This document shows positions 16,784 through 25,766 of a stretch of DNA of 62,333 nt, one piece after another. Position 1 is the stretch's first letter. Every line of letters starts with the position of its first letter. Position numbers and translations under genes: made by a program. Source of the stretch: Paenibacillus albidus (GTDB taxonomy: Bacteria > Bacillota > Bacilli > Paenibacillales > Paenibacillaceae). The notes beneath the pieces are model-generated. The model was not told the origin of the DNA. It did not search any database and saw nothing but the letters and a program-made list of their open reading frames with translations. The stretch spans positions 1 to 62,333 of the forward strand of contig NZ_BMKR01000043.1 in NCBI RefSeq assembly GCF_014644435.1, written 5' to 3'.

Positions 16784-16813
16784 ATGCAACCCCTCCTGAC
16801 AAATTCACTGTAC

Positions 16814-16834
16814 ACCTTTACGTTGCGTCAAGCT
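16814..16834 (-). promoter_or_regulatory. MerR-type operator in the regulator's own promoter
   Basis: On the minus strand AGCTTGACG-CAA-CGTAAAGGT is a 9-3-9 imperfect dyad that contains a TTGACG -35. This is where TipA/Mta-type regulators bind, between -35 and -10. The -10 is not clear (TGAATT at 18 bp is one option). Confidence 0.6.
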
Positions 16835-16890
16835 CAAGTGTTTTTTTGAAAAAAACGAATTGGAAAGGCATCCCGCATCTAACACCAAGA

Positions 16891-16937
16891 AAGCGGCTGA
16901 AGTCCCTACTGCTCATATACAGGGGATTCAGCCGCTT
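16891..16937 (-). terminator. Hairpin after the exonuclease gene
   Basis: AAGCGGCTGAAGTCCCT pairs with AGGGGATTCAGCCGCTT with one mismatch around a 13-nt loop. On the minus strand a short T-rich tail follows. The stretch 16835-17009 holds nothing else. Confidence 0.65.
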
Positions 16938-17009
16938 ATGTGTGCTTCACAGAAAGCAGCAGCGTGCTCATTTCAAGAGAATTGGATAGAGCAGGGAGAT
17001 CATGAGGCT

Positions 17010-17762
17010 TTAGCGGCGTCCAACCTGTGCAGCAAAATATTCCTGCAACTCGGCCACCTTCCGCGGATCGGCAAGCGTAGCCTTGTCAGTAAAATAATGC
17101 TCGACTACGAGTTCCCAGGTCGGAACGATTTTTTGCGAGGTCATCGCTTTGATGGCCACCTTGACGGTTTTGCGCTCGCGGGCGTTGGAGAAGGTATCCT
17201 TGTAATGCTGGGACCGCCCGAAATCCAGATCGCTGAAGATTGCGCGGAAGATCTCCGCAGTCATCTTGGCATCATCAAGCGCCCGGTGGGCAGACCCGGA
17301 AGGTTCCAGCCCAAGAAGTGCCATGGCACCTTCAACGCTGATATCGTTGCTGAGGCCCCGGGCACGGAGTACGCCTTTCAGCAGATCAAAATAGGTCGCA
17401 GCCATCCAGTAGCTGTCGTCCATCTTATGCATACGGATATCCTGAATGATCCGCTTCATATCCTCGCCGCCCCAGGTAAGAAGCAATACGCCGTCTTCAC
17501 TCTGATCCAACCAGGTCTGAAAGGCGGTGATCACTTTGGGAAAACGTGCGGCAATATCAATATCCTCCTGCGGGATGCCGGTTTTTTTCTTGATAAACGA
17601 ATTGAGGGTGGAGAAATATATAGGTTTGATTAAGGAAGAAAATTCATCCTTGTACTGCAATGAAGAATCTAACCGGACTGCCCCAATCTCAATGACCTCC
17701 ATAGGATGCTCGCTGGCAAACTTGCGGCCGTTGAATTCGATGTCCAGAATAATATAATCCAA
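17010..17762 (-). CDS. DEDDh 3'-5' exonuclease (KapD/ERI-1-like)
   Basis: 250 residues. The exonuclease motifs are in order: ExoI DIEFN (about 7-11), ExoII around LLTWGGEDMKRI, and ExoIII HRALDDAKMTAEIF, with the His that defines the DEDDh class. This layout matches KapD, a predicted nuclease that inhibits the KinA route to sporulation in Bacillus, and eukaryotic ERI-1 RNases. The C-terminal 60 residues are a helical extension. Start is TTG 17762, with GGAGG 8 nt upstream. The substrate is unknown; the kapD symbol is not assigned without an alignment. Confidence 0.85.
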   Translation of the reverse strand: MDYIILDIEFNGRKFASEHPMEVIEIGAVRLDSSLQYKDEFSSLIKPIYFSTLNSFIKKKTGIPQEDIDIAARFPKVITAFQTWLDQSEDGVLLLTWGGEDMKRIIQDIRMHKMDDSYWMAATYFDLLKGVLRARGLSNDISVEGAMALLGLEPSGSAHRALDDAKMTAEIFRAIFSDLDFGRSQHYKDTFSNARERKTVKVAIKAMTSQKIVPTWELVVEHYFTDKATLADPRKVAELQEYFAAQVGRR

Positions 17763-17876
17763 GGTACTTGCCTCCGTTTCCGTGACTGGCGCTAGGGTTG
17801 CCTTAAAATGCGCCGACTATTCTATTTTAGCAAAAAATGCGGGCTTACGGGAAATTGGAAATGCATGCGGGTAAAT

Positions 17877-17906
17877 TTGAGTTTTATGGCGAGAATTGGG
17901 TACGAT
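17877..17906 (+). promoter_or_regulatory. Candidate promoter of the DUF4132 operon
   Basis: TTGAGT at 17877-17882 and TACGAT at 17901-17906, spacer 18 bp, 67 bp before the GTG start of the next gene. Modest match. Confidence 0.35.
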
Positions 17907-17972
17907 TGAAAGGGAATCGGGTAATAGACAAGGAGGTCTGTCTTTCAGGCCCGCCTTGGGGAGGTAAGCGAA

Positions 17973-18392
17973 GTGAAACTGTATGTAACCGTCAAAAGCC
18001 TGGGCAAACGCAGGCCAGTTCTCGAGCGCCGCAAGCTTGAGCTTGTGAATACGCCGCAGACGCTCAGAGAGCTGATTGTGGAGGTAGTCTCGGAGCAGGT
18101 GCAGAAGCTGCAGGACAAGCAGGGGCAGGGGGGAATAATCCCTTTTCTGACCGGAGATGAAATCGGGGAACGCGGCGACAATGGAAAAGTAGGCTTCGGC
18201 ACAGTGTATAACGAAACAGGGCCTGATCAAGATAAGGCGGTTGCGGCTGCGCTGCTGGCTTTTGAGGATGGGCTGTACAAAGTGTTTGTAGGGGAGAAGG
18301 AATGTACGGCACTGGATGGTCCCCTGCAGATGGAAGAGGGCGACGATCTGGTATTTATAAGGTTTACGATGCTTGCAGGACGAATGTGGTAG
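17973..18392 (+). CDS. Small protein with possible beta-grasp (ubiquitin-like) fold, partner of the DUF4132 protein
   Basis: 139 residues, no recognised family. It starts with a strand (KLYVTVKSLG), a second strand (RRKLELVN) and a long helix (TLRELIVEVVSEQVQKLQDKQ). It ends with YKVFVGEKE...LDGPLQMEEGDDLVFIRFTMLAG. This order and the late xxGDDLVFI turn resemble MoaD/ThiS-type beta-grasp proteins, but the chain ends LAGRMW instead of the Gly-Gly tail. About 50 residues with Gly-rich sequence are inserted in the middle. Start is GTG with GGGGAGG 8 nt before. Its stop is 17 bp before the giant DUF4132 gene, so they are co-transcribed. The fold is my inference. Confidence 0.7.
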   Translation: MKLYVTVKSLGKRRPVLERRKLELVNTPQTLRELIVEVVSEQVQKLQDKQGQGGIIPFLTGDEIGERGDNGKVGFGTVYNETGPDQDKAVAAALLAFEDGLYKVFVGEKECTALDGPLQMEEGDDLVFIRFTMLAGRMW

Positions 18393-18408
18393 AGGAGGAG
18401 CTTTTTAC

Positions 18409-21400
18409 ATGAAAATAGGGAACGCGGAGTGGGAAACAAATGGGTATGCCGATATGCAGAAGAAAGCCCAGGCGCTTGAAGGGGAAGGTTCTGAACTTGC
18501 CGTTGTCCTCGCTGAACTCAGCAAAAACCGGTATTTGCATGAAGGAGAAGAACTATACGAAAAATGTGTAGCTATCCTGCAACAGCGGGCTGCCGAAAAA
18601 CAGACGGATTTCGCTGGTTATTGGCAGCCGCTTATTCAAGTGATGGAGTTGCTCTACAGCGCACATACTGTTGAAATCGTACGTTACATAGTAGATCATG
18701 CCCAGGAACAGCCTTACGGAATCGGTTATGCACGCCGGCCCTTCCGTTCACGGGAGCTTGAAGTTCACCGGATGCGAATCTTTAATAAGATCAATGCGTT
18801 GATCTTTATGGAAATCCTGGAGTTCTCGCTGCCGGAATATCTGAAAGCCAATCATGAGAAAGATTACAGCACCAGCTACCGTATTGACGTGGCTTTGGCT
18901 GATGTAGTGGCCTATGAGCTGGACCACGGGGATGGGGGCATGCTGGATCTGCTTAAGGAAGCGGTATATGGCGACAATCAGGGAGCGCAACTCAGCCAGA
19001 GTATGATTAAGGGTGTCTTTCTGAGCCATAACCCGGAGGCTCTTAAAATGACGGGTGAATTACTGATTGCAGCGCGTCTGCAAGAGGGGCTGCGGCAATC
19101 CATTGTCGAAACGATGGATATGGGGACGCTGTCGAACAACCTGTATATGCTGAAGCTGATTATCGATAACGATCTGATCCGGTACAGCTCGGTGGTGCGG
19201 GCGCTGGGGACATGGACAGGCATGGGCCTGGAAGCACAGAACCAGCGGGTGGCCAGGCAGCTGATTGAAGGTGCTTATGAGGTGCTTACAGATGAAGCTG
19301 TGCGGGAAGCCTGGCTGTCCGACGCCAACGCGAACCATGTGTACCTAAGCCTATGGAGTACAGCGGTGTATGAGGAAGAAGACTTGTACGGGAAGATTGA
19401 TACGCTTATGGCCGGTGGGCAGCTGTATCAAAGAATCGTAGCCCAGTATGTGCTTGCGAACAGTGAGAATAAAGAGATCCGCCTGGCCAGCGCCCGGCAG
19501 TATCTGGATGAGCAGGAGCCTGAGCTGCTGTACTGGATTCTGACGAATTATAATTACAGTTATGACCGGATGTGGAGAGCATCTAACGATGAGGGGCCAA
19601 GGATCGAGGTCAGAACCAGTCCGCAGCTGGAGGATAAAGAGGAGCGGCGGCGGGACTTCGATGCGCTAAAGGCGATATTCCTGAACCCGGCCAGCGGGGA
19701 CCGGACGGGCCCGTCGAAAGTGCTTGATTTCCTCCAGATTGCTTATACCCGTGATTTGCCGGTACAAAAAATGCTCTATTTGATCTCTTACGATATGGAC
19801 CCGGGTTGGGTGAATGAGGTCATTGCGCTGAGGGACAAGCTTAGTGCAGATCTGCGTGGGGAGTTGCTGAATTACTTCGTGCTGGCGCCCGAGGAGGCTG
19901 TACAGCGGGAATTTATCTTCGCCAGCCTCTCCGATAAGAGCATGAAGAACCGGGAGTTCGCGCTCGAACTGGCCCAGGAGCTGATCCTGTCAGAGGAAGA
20001 GCTGCAAATGGCCGAAGCCTTGCTGAAGCTGAAGACCGGAACGTTGCGCCAGAGTGTTACCCGGATGCTGCTGAAGCAGCCGGACCCTGCTCTGCTGACT
20101 GCGGTCAGCCGGCTGCTGCAGGGCAAGAACAGCCTGCAGCGGCTCGCCGGGCTGGAGATTGCTACGGTGTTGTTCGAGGATGAAGCACGGCAAGAGTTGT
20201 TCCTGGCGGTGCAGCCACATGTCGATGGGATTACAGAGCCTTCCGCCAAGGAACGCGAGCTGATGGCTAAGATGGGGCAGAAGAACGAATACATCCGGGC
20301 GAACGGTTATGGGCTGTTTGATCCCAAGCAGACGGAGCCTTGGCTGGCTGAAGGGCCAAAGCCCGGCAGCTTCGAGTGGAAGCACGTATTCAAGCTGTCT
20401 TTGGAGCAGATCCGGACGTTCTTGGAAGGACTTGATCAAAAGATTCATGAGCACCGCGATGTAGAGTATGAAGCGGAGTATTACAGCGGCTACAAAGAAA
20501 CGCTGCTGATCGGGACCAATTTCCGGCCCCTGCAAGGGTACATTCAGAGTCATGAGGATCATACATCCTCCCGTCTTGAGCAATATCCCCTGCATGAGGT
20601 ATGGTCCGCTTATGTGCAGGAGAGCGGCTGGGAGGCCAGGGATCTGCTGGAGCTTAACTTCTATATAACCCTGACGGATCTGGACAAGACATTGGATCAT
20701 TATTACGGCTATTATAACGGTTCTGCTAATTACGAGGCCCTCCGCAAGCAAAAGCTGCTGGAAGGCTTTAGAGCTGAGTTTGCCGAACGGGTCTACCCGG
20801 TGCAGCAGATTCGGGACGTGCAGAAGGTACTGGACAAGCTGCGCTATAAGTGGCAGACGGAAACACTGGTCGCAGCTTTTTTTGCAGACAGTGCGAAGAC
20901 AGAGGAGTTCCGCCTGGCGGACGGAGCTGTTAATGCCCTCATGGCGGCGTTCCCGGAAGAGAAGCTGGAAGAGGAGAGCCCTTTGCTGAATTTGCTGATC
21001 CAGCCCTTCATTCAGATGGAACACTCCCATTGGAGCGGATCAGAGGAGTTCAAAGCGATGTTCCTCACCTCCTATACCCTTGAGCGTATGCTCGGGAGCA
21101 AAGAGAACCATTCCGTCATTGGGCTGAAAAATTATATCAAAGCTTTTAATGACGGAATGATTGGTGAAGGGACACTTCTTAAAGAACTGCTTCTCGGCCA
21201 AGATAACCGTAACCATATGCGGTGGATGACTTCGCGCAGCCATGAATGGATTGAGAACAGCCCGAAGGTGGTGGAGCTGCGTGCACGGATGATTGAGCGT
21301 CTCTTGGCCATTGAGCTGGGACGTGGGGATCTGCCGACAGAGGTGACCGCGCTGACTATGGGGCTGGAACGGATTGAGGGCATGGAGTACTTTGTGCGCA

Positions 21401-23397
21401 TTCTCGCCGGGCTGGATCAGGATACGTTTATTCGGGGTTATGTGTACGGCTACGGAGACAACATTACGAAAAAGGAGTCATTCAGCCATCTGCTCAAGGT
21501 CTGTCATCCCCGGGAAGGTGATGATGCCGGGCTACTGAAGATTCTGCTGAAGGAATATAAACTCTCTGACAAAAAACTGCTGGAAGCGGCTATGTATGCC
21601 CCGCAATGGATTGAAATTATTGCCGAGTATCTGGGCTGGGAAGGGCTGCGCAGTGCCGCCTGGTATTTCCATGCGCACATCAATGAAGGTTTCTCTGCGG
21701 AAAAAGAGACCGTAGTTGCGCATTATTCGCCCATTACACCACAGGACTTCAATGACGGCGCATTCGATGTCAAGTGGTTTCAGATAGCGTACGAGACGCT
21801 GGGCCAGGAACGGTTCAAGCTGCTCTATGAATGCGCGAAATATATCTCCGCGGGTGCGAATCACCGCCGCTCCCAGCTGTTCGCCGATGCCACACTCGGC
21901 AAGCTGAAGCTTGAGGAGCTGAAGACTTCTGCGGCGCAGAAACGCAACAAGGATCATCTGCTGAGCTACAGCCTGATTCCAATTCGTGCTGACCGCGAGC
22001 AGGATATCCGCGAGCGTTATGAGTTCATCCAGCAGTTCCTGCTGGAGAGCAAGAAATTCGGGGCGCAACGGCGTGCCAGTGAAGCGCTGATCGTCCGGAT
22101 TGCCCTGGGCAATCTGGCCCGCAATGCCGGCTATGCCGATGTCACCCGCATGATGTGGGATCTGGAGTCGCGCAAGCTTGATGAGCTTACGGTCTTCTTC
22201 CACCCCTTTGCGCTGGATGAAGAGACTACCGTCATGCTCAGCATTGACGATGAGGGGCAGAGTGACTACGTCGTAATCAGCAAGGGCAAGGCGCTGAAAT
22301 CGGTGCCGTCCCGCTTCAAGAAACATGAGCATGTGGAGAAGCTGAAGGAAGCGAAGGCGGAACTGACCGGACAATACCGCCGCGCCCGTGCCGAGCTGGA
22401 GCGGTCCATGGAATCCGGCAGCACGTTCACCGTGGATGAGATTATGGGAATTACCCGCAATCCGGTGCTGGCACCGCTGCTGCGCCCGCTGGTGCTGAAG
22501 AGCGGAGAAGAAGCCTTAGGGTACTTTGCTGCGGAGGGGCCGGCACTTGTGGACCCGGACGGGGTACAGCAGGCCCTTGGCGGACAGGATATGCTGCAAA
22601 TTGCCCATCCGCTGGATCTCTATCGCAGCGGGCAATGGAGCCTGTACCAGAAGGATCTGTTCGACCGCCAGGTGCGCCAGCCGTTTAAGCAGATCTTCCG
22701 CGAGCTGTATCTGCCGAATGCGGATGAGCTGGCGAATGGGGTATTGTCCCGCCGTTACGCAGGGCATCAGGTACAGCCGAGCAAGACGGTGGCGCTTTTG
22801 AAGAGCAGGCAGTGGACGGTAAGTTATGAGGAAGGGCTGCAGCGGGTCTTTTATGCCGAGAATCTGATCGTCCGCCTGTACGCTATGGCTGACTGGTTCT
22901 CCCCGGCGGATACCGAAGCGCCGACACTGGAGACGGTGCAGTTCTTCGACAGGACCACTTATAAAGAAGTAGCGCTGGATCAGGTGCCGCCGCTCATCTT
23001 CTCCGAAGTGATGCGTGATATTGATCTGGTGGTGAGCGTTGCTCATGTTGGCGGCGTTGATCCGGAGGCCAGTCTGACGACCATCGAAATGCGCCGGGTC
23101 ATTGTGAATGAATCGCTGCGTTTGCTGAAGATCGGCAATGTACGTATGGATGGGAATTATGCGCGGATTGAAGGCACACTGGGTGAGTATGCCGTGCATC
23201 TGGGCAGCGGACAAGCCTATAAGCAGGCTACGGGAGCGCTTCATATCATCCCGGTGCATTCTCAGCACCGCGGGCGGCTGTTCCTGCCATTCCTGGACGA
23301 AGATCCGCGCACCGCGGAGATTCTCTCCAAGGTGATGCTGCTGGCGCAGGACACCATGATCAAAGATCTGCAGATTCTGATGCAGCTGGGGGGATAA
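18409..23397 (+). CDS. Giant DUF4132/DUF5724-type protein (YehI/MolR-like)
   Basis: 1662 residues, no signal peptide or membrane helix, almost entirely helical and repeat-like over the first 1250 residues (DUF5724-like). The C-terminal 350 residues match the DUF4132 domain of E. coli YehI/MolR: VFYAENLIVRLYAMADWF, VQFFDRTTYKEVALDQVPPLIFSEVMRDIDLVVSVA, then HIIPVHSQHRGRLFLPFLDEDPRTAEILSKVMLLA. The start is ATG 18409 after AGGAGGAG; an upstream ATG at 18373 overlaps the partner gene and lacks a site. DUF4132 proteins elsewhere sit with MoxR ATPases and VWA proteins in poorly understood systems. Here only the 139-residue partner is adjacent. Biochemical function unknown. Confidence 0.85.
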   Translation: MKIGNAEWETNGYADMQKKAQALEGEGSELAVVLAELSKNRYLHEGEELYEKCVAILQQRAAEKQTDFAGYWQPLIQVMELLYSAHTVEIVRYIVDHAQEQPYGIGYARRPFRSRELEVHRMRIFNKINALIFMEILEFSLPEYLKANHEKDYSTSYRIDVALADVVAYELDHGDGGMLDLLKEAVYGDNQGAQLSQSMIKGVFLSHNPEALKMTGELLIAARLQEGLRQSIVETMDMGTLSNNLYMLKLIIDNDLIRYSSVVRALGTWTGMGLEAQNQRVARQLIEGAYEVLTDEAVREAWLSDANANHVYLSLWSTAVYEEEDLYGKIDTLMAGGQLYQRIVAQYVLANSENKEIRLASARQYLDEQEPELLYWILTNYNYSYDRMWRASNDEGPRIEVRTSPQLEDKEERRRDFDALKAIFLNPASGDRTGPSKVLDFLQIAYTRDLPVQKMLYLISYDMDPGWVNEVIALRDKLSADLRGELLNYFVLAPEEAVQREFIFASLSDKSMKNREFALELAQELILSEEELQMAEALLKLKTGTLRQSVTRMLLKQPDPALLTAVSRLLQGKNSLQRLAGLEIATVLFEDEARQELFLAVQPHVDGITEPSAKERELMAKMGQKNEYIRANGYGLFDPKQTEPWLAEGPKPGSFEWKHVFKLSLEQIRTFLEGLDQKIHEHRDVEYEAEYYSGYKETLLIGTNFRPLQGYIQSHEDHTSSRLEQYPLHEVWSAYVQESGWEARDLLELNFYITLTDLDKTLDHYYGYYNGSANYEALRKQKLLEGFRAEFAERVYPVQQIRDVQKVLDKLRYKWQTETLVAAFFADSAKTEEFRLADGAVNALMAAFPEEKLEEESPLLNLLIQPFIQMEHSHWSGSEEFKAMFLTSYTLERMLGSKENHSVIGLKNYIKAFNDGMIGEGTLLKELLLGQDNRNHMRWMTSRSHEWIENSPKVVELRARMIERLLAIELGRGDLPTEVTALTMGLERIEGMEYFVRILAGLDQDTFIRGYVYGYGDNITKKESFSHLLKVCHPREGDDAGLLKILLKEYKLSDKKLLEAAMYAPQWIEIIAEYLGWEGLRSAAWYFHAHINEGFSAEKETVVAHYSPITPQDFNDGAFDVKWFQIAYETLGQERFKLLYECAKYISAGANHRRSQLFADATLGKLKLEELKTSAAQKRNKDHLLSYSLIPIRADREQDIRERYEFIQQFLLESKKFGAQRRASEALIVRIALGNLARNAGYADVTRMMWDLESRKLDELTVFFHPFALDEETTVMLSIDDEGQSDYVVISKGKALKSVPSRFKKHEHVEKLKEAKAELTGQYRRARAELERSMESGSTFTVDEIMGITRNPVLAPLLRPLVLKSGEEALGYFAAEGPALVDPDGVQQALGGQDMLQIAHPLDLYRSGQWSLYQKDLFDRQVRQPFKQIFRELYLPNADELANGVLSRRYAGHQVQPSKTVALLKSRQWTVSYEEGLQRVFYAENLIVRLYAMADWFSPADTEAPTLETVQFFDRTTYKEVALDQVPPLIFSEVMRDIDLVVSVAHVGGVDPEASLTTIEMRRVIVNESLRLLKIGNVRMDGNYARIEGTLGEYAVHLGSGQAYKQATGALHIIPVHSQHRGRLFLPFLDEDPRTAEILSKVMLLAQDTMIKDLQILMQLGG

Positions 23398-23408
23398 GGT
23401 AGAGGGGC

Positions 23409-23512
23409 CGTGAGGGAGCGAATGAGAGGCATTTTTGCCTTTGATCCGTGCTCTAGACGTCGTGAGGGCGCGAATGGAAGGCATTTTTGCCTTTGATCCG
23501 TGCTCCAGACGT
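23409..23512. repeat. Tandem 52-bp duplication
   Basis: Two direct copies (about 23409-23460 and 23461-23512) share most bases, including GGCATTTTTGCC, a small palindrome, and GATCCGTGCTC. They fill the space between two converging genes and end at the stop codon of the gene at 23513. Confidence 0.85.
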
Positions 23513-24229
23513 TTATTCGCAGGTGTCTCCGATGACATACCCCGGTGCGGGGTGGATCTCGGTGAAGCCGGCCAGATAGCGCGCCTGGTAGCGGATCGGG
23601 CGGCTGCTGCCCATCATCAGGATGTTCAGCATGCCGGCCGCCCCGCCGGAGCGCAGGGCGAAGGTCTTGATATAGGCGTATTCCCCGCTCAGCGTGGTAT
23701 GGATTGCGCCGATCAACGGGTCATGCCCGCCTTTACCCATCAGATTCATGATGATGGAGCCTTGCGGGTGCAGCTTGGAGCGGGTCATGCGGAAGAATCC
23801 GTCCGAAGTGAGATGCTGCGGAGTTCCTTTGGCGGTAAAAGCGTCCAGAATAATATAGTCATACCGGTTCGCAGGCTCATGCTCCAGAATCTGTCTGCCA
23901 TCCCCGATCTCTACATTATCCAGGGTATATCCGAAGGACCTCCTGCTTAGCTCCACCACTTCCGCGTTAATCTCGGCCACTTTAAAGCGTTTTTCTGCAA
24001 AATAACCGGGAATCGTTCCGATGCCGTGGCCAATGGCAAACACATCTGCAAAAAAAGAATTGTTGTATTCCATCAGATGAATGATGGCCCGCGGATACTC
24101 AAATACAACCCGCTTGGGCCGGTTCAAATCGAGCGCACCCTGGATTGCCTGGTTGTTGAACTCCATCACCCGGAAGCGGCCTTTCTCGCCGTATAACTCT
24201 GTGGTGTCGTATACTCTGATTTCCTGCAA
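23513..24229 (-). CDS. Spermidine-synthase-like (SpeE-fold) methyltransferase-type protein
   Basis: 238 residues with the polyamine-synthase Rossmann core: IGHGIGTIPGYF (cofactor loop), VAEINAEVVELSRRSFG (acidic residue for the nucleoside), IGDGRQIL and DYIILDAFTAKGTPQHLTSDGFF. The N-terminal tetramer domain of true SpeE is short, so this is a stand-alone spermidine-synthase-like protein whose aminopropyl or methyl transfer role is uncertain. Start TTG, with AAGGAG upstream. It lies 14 bp after the module 2 regulator on the same strand and may be the last gene of that operon. Confidence 0.75.
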   Translation of the reverse strand: MQEIRVYDTTELYGEKGRFRVMEFNNQAIQGALDLNRPKRVVFEYPRAIIHLMEYNNSFFADVFAIGHGIGTIPGYFAEKRFKVAEINAEVVELSRRSFGYTLDNVEIGDGRQILEHEPANRYDYIILDAFTAKGTPQHLTSDGFFRMTRSKLHPQGSIIMNLMGKGGHDPLIGAIHTTLSGEYAYIKTFALRSGGAAGMLNILMMGSSRPIRYQARYLAGFTEIHPAPGYVIGDTCE

Positions 24230-24243
24230 TCCGCCATATCTCC

Positions 24244-25740
24244 TTAATGAATCGATATCCGTTTATATTCGTTCGGCGTCACGCCGACTACCCGTTTGAA
24301 GAGTTTGTTGAAATAGGCGGGATCGGCATAGCCAACCTGGGCTCCGATCTCGTGCACCTTCAGGTCTGGAGCATTCTTCAAAAGCTGCTTGGCGGCACGG
24401 ATACGGATCTCAATAATGTAGTCGGTCAGCGTATGTCCCGTCTCTTGCTTGAATAACTTGCTTAAATAACTGGGTGTCAAAAAAACCATGCCTGCCAGAG
24501 CATTCAGCTCCGCAGGCTGATTATAGTTGGCGGCGACCCAGCGCTTCACCGACTCAACGGCGGTGCCCGACATCGTTAGCCGGTGGTTCCTAATCTCGCT
24601 GAGCGCAGCCGAGAAGGCCGAGATAAAGCATTGCTCAATCCCGCCAAAGGTCATAATGCCTGCGATTTGTTCGGCCAGCTTGGCACTGCCGTAACAGCCA
24701 TATACGGCTTCAAATTCCTGGATTTCTTTGGCCGTTGTCTCTTGGATCATCCGGCAGGCCTGCAGAATCAATTCACCATCGGCCTGCGTTGACTTCAATG
24801 CTGCGAATAAGCCATGAATCCATTCCATAACCCCCGGCACGTTGAGAATTTGCAGTTCATGAACCAGTGCCTCACGGGTGGCAATGAAGGCATCCAGCTG
24901 GCCGCTTCCTGGGGGCCGGATCTCTTGAATATTAGCATAGTGCAGATTGCCGCTATAGTAAATCCCTGTATCACAAGCCCGCTTGGCTTCCAGGTACGCG
25001 GTTTTGAGCTTCGCCGGGTCCGTATAGGAGCAGCTTGTTCCAACATGAAGGATGTCACCGGGAGAATAGCTGTGAATCTCGGCAGCGATCCCTTGCAGCT
25101 CATCCGCACGGAGAAGCTCCATGGAATACCAGATTAGCATTTGCTGTCCGTTCAGGACAGCGAGCTGATCGAACACCGCCGCCTTCTCTTGCCGCAGACT
25201 GTCTATACAGGTACAGACGACTTCCGGTCTGCTGCCCTTTAACAGGATGACCGTGAAATAAGGCTGGGGCAAGGTAAGGCCGGTTAACAGGAGGGAAGAC
25301 GGTTCCTCCATATGCAGCAGGGACAGCAGCAGCCCGGAACGCTGGCGTTCCTCTTTGGCCTGTTGCTTGGCCCGTTCTTCATCCAGCCGGTAGAGAATCT
25401 CGAACAACTGCTCTTTGTTAATGGGCTTCAACAAATAATCCACCGCCGAGCTGCGGATCGCTTCTCTGGCATAGTTGAATTCGACAAAACCGCTCATCAG
25501 CAGGGAGCGGATCTGCGGATGGCTGGCTTTGAGGCGTTTGATCAGCTCCAGGCCGTCAACCTGGGGCATACGTATATCCGTAATGACTACATCGATCTGG
25601 AGTTCCGGCAGCTCATCGAGTACCTGCTGCCCGTCGGCATAGGTGCCCACCACCTGGAACCGGCTGCTCTCTTTGCCGATCATCCGGGCCAGACCTTCGC
25701 GAATCAGGATCTCATCATCCACAATTACAATGCGCAGCAA
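24244..25740 (-). CDS. YesN-type response regulator, AraC output (module 2)
   Basis: 498 residues. Receiver with VDDE, phospho-acceptor D55 (ITDIRMPQVDG) and LLKP, a long middle region (about 125-390), then two helix-turn-helix motifs (LNALAGMVFLTPSYLSKLF; HEIGAQVGYADPAYFNKLF) and VTPNEYK. Start TTG 25740, with AAGGGGAG upstream. It follows its kinase by 26 bp and probably controls the importer genes upstream in the same transcript and the divergent beta-mannosidase. Confidence 0.94.
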   Translation of the reverse strand: MLRIVIVDDEILIREGLARMIGKESSRFQVVGTYADGQQVLDELPELQIDVVITDIRMPQVDGLELIKRLKASHPQIRSLLMSGFVEFNYAREAIRSSAVDYLLKPINKEQLFEILYRLDEERAKQQAKEERQRSGLLLSLLHMEEPSSLLLTGLTLPQPYFTVILLKGSRPEVVCTCIDSLRQEKAAVFDQLAVLNGQQMLIWYSMELLRADELQGIAAEIHSYSPGDILHVGTSCSYTDPAKLKTAYLEAKRACDTGIYYSGNLHYANIQEIRPPGSGQLDAFIATREALVHELQILNVPGVMEWIHGLFAALKSTQADGELILQACRMIQETTAKEIQEFEAVYGCYGSAKLAEQIAGIMTFGGIEQCFISAFSAALSEIRNHRLTMSGTAVESVKRWVAANYNQPAELNALAGMVFLTPSYLSKLFKQETGHTLTDYIIEIRIRAAKQLLKNAPDLKVHEIGAQVGYADPAYFNKLFKRVVGVTPNEYKRISIH

Positions 25741-25766
25741 TCCGGTTCTCCCCTTTCTGTGTAAGC

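Noticed and set aside
19990..21030. 346-codon minus-strand frame opposite the DUF4132 gene
   Set aside because: No recognisable domain or start site. It mirrors the codon bias of the real gene on the other strand.
23409..23512. CRISPR or transposon target duplication reading of the 52-bp tandem repeat
   Set aside because: Only two copies, no spacers of unique sequence and no element between them.
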